Assembly (NCBI GenBank): GCA_000514715.1 | Contig: AZWL01000025.1 | Coordinates: forward strand, 1-64,000 | Reading direction: 5' to 3' | Source of the DNA: Streptomyces sp. CNH099 | Lineage (GTDB): Bacteria; Actinomycetota; Actinomycetes; Streptomycetales; Streptomycetaceae | DNA length: 64,000 nt | Part shown: one piece after another, positions 58,374-64,000 of the stretch | Layout of the letters: each line of letters opens with the position of its first letter | How positions within the stretch are numbered: position 1 is the first letter of the stretch | Made by a program: the position numbers and the translations under genes | The notes under the pieces: generated by a model | What the model saw: only the letters and a program-made list of their open reading frames with translations | Database searches by the model: none | What the model was told of the DNA's origin: nothing

Positions 58374-58424
58374 CCGCGGTGCGGGGCGACGGGAGCGGTG
58401 GCAGACCGGCGGCGGCCGCAGAAC

Positions 58425-59282
58425 CTATTTCAGCCCGAGCACGAGGACGAGAGCGCTGATCAGCACAGCGGCGGTGACGGTCTGCACGAGTCCGAGGAAC
58501 TGCTGTGCGCCCTCGCGGCGGAGTGCTATGCGGATGAGTTCCCACGCGGTCGGGCGCAGGCCCTTCACGATGAAGAGGTCATGCCCGAGCGCGGAGACCA
58601 CGCCGGCGGGAGACGACGGGTCGTCGGCCGGGCCGAGCCAGGACTTGGCCAACATCGCCTCGATGTCCGGGATCACTTCGCCTGCTCCGGCGTCACGTAT
58701 GGCCTTCTTGCAGAAGGCGCAGAGGAAGGACGACAGGACTTTTTGGCGTGCGTCGCTCAAGGATTCGGTGAAGTCACAGGGACAGCCTTTGGTGCCCAGG
58801 TGCACGGACCGGCGCAGAACGGCTCCGCTGCCGACGGGGGAGACGGTGGTGATCGCCTCCCGGATGGTCAGGGTCAGCGCGAACTCCAGGACGGACGGCG
58901 GAGCCATCCACCGTTTCCAGTTTCCCAGTGCGATGACCGAGACGCCGCTGCTGCGCAGGGAGTAGAAGTTGTCGTTGAAACGGGCACCGGTGAGCACGAC
59001 GATGTTCTCCGGCGGAGGCTCCTCGGCACCGAAGAGGGAGCCCTGGCCGCACGTGTATGCGATGAGCCGGTTCTTGAAGTGGGCGCAGTCCTCACGGACA
59101 GCGACCCGGTCGCACGTCGTACCGCCGGCCAGGTTCCGCAGGAACGGATCTTCCGGAGGCGGGGACAGGAACTCGAACTCGAAGCTGCTCTGGACGGTGT
59201 TCAACTGGAGGATGAGGTAACGAAGCGCGGCGTCGTTGACGCCGTCCAACCGGGAGACGAGCCCGATACGCCTGTACGCCAC
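58425..59282 (-). CDS. Orphan protein with H-C-x-C...C-x2-C motif and tail anchor
   Basis: 285-aa protein I do not recognise. The body has PFLRNLAGGTTCDRVAVREDC, NIVVLTGARFNDNFYSLRSS, GVSVIALGNWKRWMAPPSVL and EFALTLTIREAITTVSPVGS. A possible metal site is His161, Cys167, Cys169 (HLGTKGCPCD) with Cys188/Cys191 (CAFC). A single C-terminal TM helix (about 262-283) makes it tail-anchored. GTG 59282 follows GAGAGGG. GC is lower than neighbours. It shares the region with an antibiotic exporter in divergent orientation. Confidence 0.7.
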   Translation of the reverse strand: MAYRRIGLVSRLDGVNDAALRYLILQLNTVQSSFEFEFLSPPPEDPFLRNLAGGTTCDRVAVREDCAHFKNRLIAYTCGQGSLFGAEEPPPENIVVLTGARFNDNFYSLRSSGVSVIALGNWKRWMAPPSVLEFALTLTIREAITTVSPVGSGAVLRRSVHLGTKGCPCDFTESLSDARQKVLSSFLCAFCKKAIRDAGAGEVIPDIEAMLAKSWLGPADDPSSPAGVVSALGHDLFIVKGLRPTAWELIRIALRREGAQQFLGLVQTVTAAVLISALVLVLGLK

Positions 59283-59403
59283 CGGCAGCCCTCTCGTCGA
59301 GTCAGTCCTCCGCGGGGGCGAAGCCGACGACCGCACCACACGCCGGAGAAGCCCCCACGACAGGTCATTGTGCCAAGCCGTGCGGTGCGGTGGGGGCTTG
59401 TCC

Positions 59404-59435
59404 GTTGACGCGCAAGGCCCCCGGCCTGTTAAGAT
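59404..59435 (+). promoter_or_regulatory. Promoter of the leader peptide / cmx
   Basis: TTGACG (59404-59409) and TAAGAT (59430-59435) with a 20-bp spacer; 7 nt later ATG 59442 of the leader begins, so the transcript would be leaderless. Confidence 0.5.
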
Positions 59436-59441
59436 CACTGG

Positions 59442-59489
59442 ATGAGTTCTCCCGAAGCATCCAGGGTGGGGCTGTCGGTACGCCGGTAG
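59442..59489 (+). CDS. 15-aa leader peptide
   Basis: MSSPEASRVGLSVRR, ATG 59442 to TAG 59487-59489. No SD, next to a -10 box. The leader holds a CCGAAGCA copy that recurs in the downstream hairpin and GGGTGG that can pair with CCACCC (59499-59504). Typical of ribosome-stalling leaders ahead of resistance genes. Confidence 0.65.
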   Translation: MSSPEASRVGLSVRR

Positions 59490-59627
59490 CCCGAAATGCC
59501 ACCCTTCTGCGATTCGCAGCACGCCTCTGCAGGCTGTGCTGAATTCGTTGAACTCTTCACGCATCCGAAGCACCGGTAGTGCCGACCGAGACGGCCCCTC
59601 TCCCTCTGTGCTTCGGAAGGCATTCTC
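59490..59627 (+). promoter_or_regulatory. Translational attenuator hairpins ahead of cmx
   Basis: TCCGAAGCAC (59564-59573) pairs with GTGCTTCGGA (59608-59617), a 10-bp stem that holds the first bases of the SD GGAAGG (59615-59620) 7 nt before GTG 59628. CCGAAGCA in the leader (59452-59459) can compete for the same strand. A small hairpin CTGCGA-T-TCGCAG (59507-59519) lies between. No T-tract, so translational control is more likely. Confidence 0.6.
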
Positions 59628-60809
59628 GTGCCCCTTGTTCTGTACGTTCTTGCGCTCGCCGTCTTCGCGCAGGGCACCTCTGAGTTCGTTCTCGCCGGCC
59701 TGCTGCCGGACATCGCGGGTGACCTCGACATCTCGCTCGGTCAGGCGGGGCTGCTGACGTCGGCCTTCGCCATCGGCATGGCACTGGGCGCGCCGGTGAT
59801 GGCCGCCGCCGGCCGGCGGCTCCCGCCCCGTTGGACGATGAGCGGCTTCCTCGCCCTGTTCACCGTGGCGCACATGGTCGGGGCCGTCGCCGGCAGCTTC
59901 GGCGTGCTGTTCGCCACGCGCGTCGTCTCGGCCCTGGCGAACGCCGGGTTCCTCGCGGTCGCGCTGTCGACCGTCACCCACATCGTCCCGCCCCGGATGC
60001 GCGGCCGCGCGCTGGCGGTCATCCTCGGCGGCACCACCCTCGCCCTCGTCGCCGGCGTACCGGCGGGGGCTCTCGTCGGTACCGCGCTGGGCTGGCGGGC
60101 GACCCTGTGGGCGATCGCCCTGGTCTCCCTGCCCGCCCTGGTCGCGGTGCTCACCGCGACCCCGACGCGTACGACACCGTCCGACCCGGCAGTCCCGGGG
60201 CGGTCCCTCGCCGACGAACTGCGCACGCTGCGGTCGGCGCCGGTCCGGGTGAACATCGTGCTGGCCGTGCTGGTCAACGCGGCGACGTTCTGCTCCTTCA
60301 CCTACCTGGCCGCCGTCGCGGACGGCCCGGCGGGCGTCGACGACACGGCGGTTCCACTGCTGCTGGGGGGCTTCGGAGCCGGCGCCTTCCTCGGCGTGAC
60401 CACCGCCGGCCGGCTCGCAGACCGGAACTGGCCCCGAGTGATCGCGGTGTGCGGCCCGTTGCTCGTCCTCGGCTGGACGCTTCTGGCCGTCACGGTGGCG
60501 AGCGAGCCCGCGCTGTGGGTGCTGACACCCGTGCTCGGGGCACTCTCCTTTGCGCTCGGGAGCACCCTGATCGGCCGGATCATGGCGACGGCGACCGGCG
60601 CACCGGCCATGAGCGGGTCGTTCGCCACCGTCGCCATGAACCTCGGCGCGGTCGTCGGGCCCGTCGCCGGCGGCATCGCGATCGAGCTGACCGGCGTCCG
60701 CGGCCCCCTCGCCGCCAGCGCGGTCCTCGCCGCCCTCGCGGCCCTCCTCCGGCGCACCACGACGCGCACCACCGGGGACCGGACTCCGGTGCCGGGGCCC
60801 GTGGGCTGA
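59628..60809 (+). CDS. Cmx/CmrA-type chloramphenicol MFS exporter
   Basis: 393-aa 12-helix MFS protein of the Cmx/CmlR DHA1 family: LYVLALAVFAQGTSEFVLAG, LLPDIAGDLDISLGQAGLLT, VSALANAGFLAVALSTVTHI and IVPPRMRGRALAVILGGTTL are typical. It should export chloramphenicol or a related drug with proton exchange. GTG 59628 has GGAAGG 7 nt upstream, inside an attenuator hairpin, so expression is probably drug-inducible. It could also protect against a native antibiotic. Divergent from the orphan gene at 59282. Confidence 0.88.
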   Translation: MPLVLYVLALAVFAQGTSEFVLAGLLPDIAGDLDISLGQAGLLTSAFAIGMALGAPVMAAAGRRLPPRWTMSGFLALFTVAHMVGAVAGSFGVLFATRVVSALANAGFLAVALSTVTHIVPPRMRGRALAVILGGTTLALVAGVPAGALVGTALGWRATLWAIALVSLPALVAVLTATPTRTTPSDPAVPGRSLADELRTLRSAPVRVNIVLAVLVNAATFCSFTYLAAVADGPAGVDDTAVPLLLGGFGAGAFLGVTTAGRLADRNWPRVIAVCGPLLVLGWTLLAVTVASEPALWVLTPVLGALSFALGSTLIGRIMATATGAPAMSGSFATVAMNLGAVVGPVAGGIAIELTGVRGPLAASAVLAALAALLRRTTTRTTGDRTPVPGPVG

Positions 60810-60985
60810 CCGCGTCGCGTCCACCGCGACCTCGTTGCCGACCGGCGGCTCCCGCTCGGCGATGACCGCCTGTAGCGGCTGCGGGCACGCGGGGTGCGGG
60901 GCGGCACGCGGTGGGATCGTCTGCGGAAGGGGAGTTGGGGCCGCCGTTCAGGATCGGCTCCGGTTTCGCTCCCGGTTGCCGTGCA

Positions 60986-61019
60986 CAGAGCCCCGCACCG
61001 GTTGCGGTGCGGGGCTCTG
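60986..61019. terminator. Bidirectional terminator of tRNA-Val / cmx
   Basis: Perfect 15-bp stem (60986-61000 with 61005-61019), loop GTTG, 17 nt past the 3' end of the tRNA and 177 nt after cmx. The rest of 60810-60985 shows nothing clear. Confidence 0.78.
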
Positions 61020-61036
61020 GCGCTGGTCAGACTGGG

Positions 61037-61108
61037 TGGGCGCGGACGGGTTCGAACCGCCGACATCTGCCTTGTAAGGGCAGCGCTCTACCGCTGAGCT
61101 ACGCGCCC
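61037..61108 (-). tRNA. tRNA-Val (UAC)
   Basis: A 72-nt cloverleaf with GGGCGCG/CGCGCCC acceptor stem, discriminator A, GTTCGAA in the T loop and anticodon loop CTTACAA, giving anticodon UAC (complement of 61074-61076). CCA is not encoded. No integrated element abuts its 3' end. Confidence 0.95.
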
Positions 61109-61247
61109 GGACGCGTGGACAGCGTACCGTGCCCCGCGGACGGTGCTCGACATCCGGGGGCACGGGGATCGTCACGGGCCGTGTGTTCGTTCGGCCCTGG
61201 TGGGAGAATGACACTCCAGGGGAGCGCACACCACGGAAAGGGGTCTC

Positions 61248-62519
61248 GTGGCATTCGGCGGAGGCGGAGGCGGCACCCGGCGGTGGGGCTGGGGAGACCG
61301 AGGTGACGGGGCGCGGGCGGAGGCGCAGGCGGCCAAGGACGCCGCCGCGACCGCGTTCTACGAGCTGGACACCGCGCAGCGCGACCTGCGCATCTCCGTG
61401 GAGACGATCGCCGCCGTCGACGACTCCCCCGCCGCCCGCAAGGCGACGGCGGACTTCGCCGCGCTGGGGCAGCGGATCGACGAGGTCAGTCACTCGTACA
61501 TCACCGTCGTCGACTCCTACGACCTCGACCGCGACGACCTCGACCAGGGCACCGCCTCCCGGGCCCGGAACGAGCTGCAGCAGGCCACCAACGGGCTGGA
61601 GAAGGTCCGCTCCGACCTCAACCACTTCGCGCACGGCCTCGGCCCCCTCCTCGACCAGGCCGAGAGCCAGCTCGCCCGGCTCGCGCCGGCCGTGGAGCGG
61701 GCCCGGCAGGCGCTGCTGGCGGCGACGACCGCGCTGGACGAGGCGCGCGGCAAGGGCTTCCAGGCCGACGACCTGGCCGCCCGGCTCGCCGGGCTCGGAC
61801 CGGAGCTGACCAAGCTCAACGAGGGCGCCGGGCGGCACGGCGTGCAGGAGACCATCCACCGCGCCGTCGGCGTGCAGCGCTCCGCCGAGCAACTGCGCAG
61901 CGAGGCGGAGCAGCTGCCGCGGCGGGCCGAGGAGATCGACCGGCGCCTGGTCAGCCTGCGCACCCGGGCGCAGGCGCTCGCCACCCGCGCCGAGGGGGTC
62001 AAGCCGGTGCTCAGCGAGCTGCGCCGGCGCTTCGCGCTGGCCTGCTGGCGCGATCTGCAGGACGTGCCGGGCCGCGCCGCCCAGGCCGTCACCGAGGCGG
62101 AGCAGAAGATCGCCGACGCCGGCCGGGCCCGCCGCGAGCAGCGGTGGCCGGACGCGACGGCGCTGCTGACGAGCGTACGGGCGCTGCTGAACCAGACCGA
62201 CGAGGCCGTGGACGCCGCCCGCGACCGGCTCCACCGCCTCGACGCGGTGGAGAAGGACCGCTCCGGCGAGGTGAACCGCACCCGCTTCGCCATCCGCGAC
62301 GCGCAGCGGCTGGCGATGGCGGGCCGGGACCGCCCGGACCCGCGGCACGCGGGGCCGCTGGACGCGGCGGTCGAGCGCGTCGACCGGGCGGAGGCGGGGC
62401 TCACCGGGCGGCACCCGGACTACTGGAACTTCCTCGTGGAGCTGGAGGCGGTCCGCGAGCAGGTCGCCGAGGTGGTCCAGGCGATCCGGGCCGAGCGCGG
62501 GGGCGGCGCCGCGCGGTAG
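61248..62519 (+). CDS. Coiled-coil-rich hypothetical protein
   Basis: 423-aa cytoplasmic protein, mostly Ala/Glu/Arg/Leu-rich helices (about 20-415), without a signal peptide or TM. The N terminus is AFGGGGGGTRRWGWGDRGDG. Heptad patterning in LDTAQRDLRISVETI, EVSHSYITVVDSYDLDRDDL and VDAARDRLHRLDAVEKDRSG suggests a long coiled coil, resembling actinobacterial molecular-scaffold or cytoskeleton-like proteins. GTG 61248 follows GGAAAGGGG. The stop lies in the GGTAGGCCGCCCC repeat core. Function unknown. Confidence 0.75.
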   Translation: MAFGGGGGGTRRWGWGDRGDGARAEAQAAKDAAATAFYELDTAQRDLRISVETIAAVDDSPAARKATADFAALGQRIDEVSHSYITVVDSYDLDRDDLDQGTASRARNELQQATNGLEKVRSDLNHFAHGLGPLLDQAESQLARLAPAVERARQALLAATTALDEARGKGFQADDLAARLAGLGPELTKLNEGAGRHGVQETIHRAVGVQRSAEQLRSEAEQLPRRAEEIDRRLVSLRTRAQALATRAEGVKPVLSELRRRFALACWRDLQDVPGRAAQAVTEAEQKIADAGRARREQRWPDATALLTSVRALLNQTDEAVDAARDRLHRLDAVEKDRSGEVNRTRFAIRDAQRLAMAGRDRPDPRHAGPLDAAVERVDRAEAGLTGRHPDYWNFLVELEAVREQVAEVVQAIRAERGGGAAR

Positions 62520-62667
62520 GCCGCCCCCCCTCCAGATCGCCGCCGGGCCCGCCCCGGCGGATCGGCCCCCGGCGGACCTGCGCGCGCACCGCCCGGGCTG
62601 CCGGTGCCGGGCAGCCGGTGCCGTACGGCCGGCCGCCTTCCCCGGCCGCGGCGATATGCTGTGCGCC

Positions 62668-62895
62668 ATGCCCCGATACGAGTACCGCTGCCGCTCCTGC
62701 GGGTCGACCTTCGAGGTCAGCCGGCCCATGGCCGAGTCCTCCGCCCCCGCGGACTGCCCGCAGGGCCACGACGACACCGTCAAGCTGCTCTCCACCGTGG
62801 CCGTCGGCGGCTCCGCCGCCGGTGCGCCCGCGCCGCAGGCCGGCGGCGGGGCCGGGGGCGGCGGCGGGTGCTGCGGCGGCGGTTGCTGCTCGTAG
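62668..62895 (+). CDS. FmdB-type zinc-ribbon protein with Gly/Cys tail
   Basis: 75-aa FmdB-family zinc ribbon: Cys8, Cys11 (YRCRSCG), Cys30 and His34 (CPQGHD). The C-terminal tail is Gly-rich and ends GGGGGCCGGGCCS, an extra Cys cluster. TATGCT (62655-62660) is a TANNNT box 7 nt before ATG 62668 and there is no SD, so the transcript may be leaderless. Function of the family is unknown. Confidence 0.8.
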   Translation: MPRYEYRCRSCGSTFEVSRPMAESSAPADCPQGHDDTVKLLSTVAVGGSAAGAPAPQAGGGAGGGGGCCGGGCCS

Positions 62896-62997
62896 CCGCG
62901 CGGCCCCGTGGCGTACGGGGGTGTGACCAGGCGACTTGCCCCGGTGTGCGGGCCGGGCGGATCCTGGATTACGGCACCGCCGTAAGGAGGTCACGCC

Positions 62998-63612
62998 ATG
63001 ACAGAACCACACGTCATGGAGTCCCTACCGCATCCCCTGGCAGAACCGCCCAAGGGCGAGGTCGTCGGCAGCCGTGAAGCGCTCAAGGAGCGCGTCAACG
63101 TCGGGCGGCCCGCCCACCAGCACACCAGGATCGACGAGCATCTGCCCGTCGACCACCACCTCAGCAACGTCTACCGCGCGGGCGCGGGCCTCGTCGGCAT
63201 GTTCCTGCTGGTGTTCGGCGTCCTCGGCCTCTTCAACCGCGTCTGGTTCTTCGACACCGGCGGCGACGAGACCCTCGGGCTGAACACCAACGGCGCGCTG
63301 AGCACCCTGTCCATCGCCGTCGGGCTGCTGCTGCTCTACGGCATGGTCCGCGGCGGCAACTTCGCCTCGACGCTCAACATGGTCCTGGGCGGGCTCTTCG
63401 TCCTCAGCGGCTTCGTCAACCTGGCCCTGCTGGAGACGAGCGCCAACTTCCTCGCCTTCAAGATGCAGAACGTGCTGTTCAGCTTCATCGTGGGGCTGGT
63501 CCTGGCGACGTTCGGCATGTACGGGCGCGTCAGCAGCCGGCTGCCGCACGACAACCCGTACTGGCGCACCCGCAACGAGGGGCAGGCCGCTACCGGCGAC
63601 GCGCCACGGTGA
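62998..63612 (+). CDS. DUF4383 membrane protein
   Basis: 204-aa DUF4383 protein with four helices (AGAGLVGMFLLVFGVLGLFN; LSIAVGLLLLYGMV; NMVLGGLFVLSGFVNLALLE; NVLFSFIVGLVLATFGMYGRV) after a 60-residue soluble N terminus. Members appear stress-linked in actinobacteria. ATG 62998 has AAGGAGG with good spacing. Its 3' end overlaps the convergent methyltransferase by 23 nt. Confidence 0.85.
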   Translation: MTEPHVMESLPHPLAEPPKGEVVGSREALKERVNVGRPAHQHTRIDEHLPVDHHLSNVYRAGAGLVGMFLLVFGVLGLFNRVWFFDTGGDETLGLNTNGALSTLSIAVGLLLLYGMVRGGNFASTLNMVLGGLFVLSGFVNLALLETSANFLAFKMQNVLFSFIVGLVLATFGMYGRVSSRLPHDNPYWRTRNEGQAATGDAPR

Positions 63613-64000
63613 GGCCGTCGGCGACCGTCAGGAGCACCGAGTCCATCCGGGCGTCAGCGACCACGTGGTCGTTGAACGCCCGGATCGCCGCGGCCCCGCC
63701 CGTCGCGGCGGGGTCCACGACCCGGCCGTGGAACAGGACGTTGTCGACGACGATCAGCCCGCCCGGCCGCATGCGCGGCACCAGTTCCTCCCAGTACGCG
63801 ACGTAGCCCTTCTTGTCCGCGTCCAGGTACGCCAGGTCGATGTGCGGCTCCGCGGGCATCTCCTGCAGCGAGTTCAGGGCCGGGCCGAGGCGCAGCTCCA
63901 CGCGGTCCGCGACGCCGGCCTTCTCCCACGCCTCGCGCGCGTACGCCGTCCACTCCTCGGAGACGTCCAGCGCCACCAGCTTCCCGTCCGGCGGCAGCGC
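63590..64000 (-). CDS. O-methyltransferase (partial, 5' end outside window)
   Basis: C-terminal part (137 codons) of a class I O-methyltransferase of the catechol/CCoAOMT-like family: LVALDVSEEWTAYAREAW, HIDLAYLDADKKGYVAYWEE, GGLIVVDNVLFHGRVVDP then AFNDHVVAD and a late DGLTVARRR. The N terminus and motif I lie beyond 64000. The last 23 nt overlap the DUF4383 gene. Confidence 0.87.
   Translation of the reverse strand, partial: ALPPDGKLVALDVSEEWTAYAREAWEKAGVADRVELRLGPALNSLQEMPAEPHIDLAYLDADKKGYVAYWEELVPRMRPGGLIVVDNVLFHGRVVDPAATGGAAAIRAFNDHVVADARMDSVLLTVADGLTVARRR

Noticed and set aside
61037..61108. tRNA-Val considered as an integration site
   Set aside because: No integrase, and no repeat of its 3' end was seen on either side.

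Overview
The window is 64 kb of very GC-rich actinobacterial chromosome. Strong third-position GC bias, SD-led GTG/TTG starts, several start sites that look leaderless, rare TTA codons, mycothiol- and F420-type enzymes and secreted chitinases all point to a Streptomyces or close relative. No rRNA, CRISPR array, transposase or integrase was seen. One tRNA (Val, anticodon UAC) lies near the right end. Nearly all the very long antisense ORFs are GC-bias shadows and were left out.

Left part (1-12.5 kb): a zinc alcohol dehydrogenase, a DUF985 cupin, and a MerR regulator in operon with a CurA-like NADP oxidoreductase behind a MerR-type promoter. Then comes a fungal-wall-degrading set: GH19 chitinase with two DasR-like boxes upstream, GH18 chitinase, and a GH87 alpha-1,3-glucanase. 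Next are YaaA, a KDPG aldolase, and a tightly coupled housekeeping operon (Nif3-like, DUF164 zinc ribbon, RNase HI/phosphatase fusion).

Middle (12.5-34.7 kb): a Pro/Ala-rich hypothetical, a MaoC hydratase with a KstR-like operator, a CapA-like lipoprotein, an MFS pump, a methyltransferase, a peptidoglycan amidase, a DUF5336 membrane protein, a mycothiol-type enzyme and a KstR-like TetR regulator. The regulator is divergent from a glycosyltransferase / methyltransferase / cyclase-fold cluster. The most striking region is 26.7-33.2 kb. There a cobalamin riboswitch precedes five genes joined by 4-nt overlaps: two membrane-tethered secreted proteins that look like the two halves of eukaryotic intrinsic factor/transcobalamin, then CbiQ-type, fused double-ATPase and S-component subunits of an ECF transporter. 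I read this as a surface vitamin B12 (or related corrinoid) capture and uptake system. It is followed by an HTH-MurA-like fusion gene.

Accessory stretch (34.7-44.4 kb): two lower-GC small membrane proteins (one with a TTA codon), followed by a decayed copy of the last codons of the HTH-MurA gene; AraC/DUF2000; a CE4-like lipoprotein; and a WhiJ-type locus (two DUF6879 paralogues, a small protein, XRE-DUF5753, DUF397) that runs into an unknown protein and a JmjC/cupin oxygenase. A MhuD-like haem-degrading monooxygenase and a secreted HNH nuclease close it.

Right part (44.4-64 kb): a FetB-like permease whose stop codon lies inside a yybP-ykoY (Mn2+) riboswitch controlling a GDT1-type exporter; a HAD phosphatase; an F420-type oxidoreductase; a zinc-ribbon/peptidoglycan-binding membrane protein; an MFS-MarR fusion; DedA; an SGNH hydrolase; a TIM-barrel protein; a PLP decarboxylase; and an MBL hydrolase. 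Then come a phage-lysis-like set (GH25 plus small membrane proteins, one with TTA at codon 8), an orphan Cys-motif tail-anchored protein, and a Cmx-type chloramphenicol exporter with a leader-peptide attenuator. tRNA-Val, a coiled-coil protein, an FmdB-type zinc ribbon, a DUF4383 membrane protein and a truncated O-methyltransferase finish the window.
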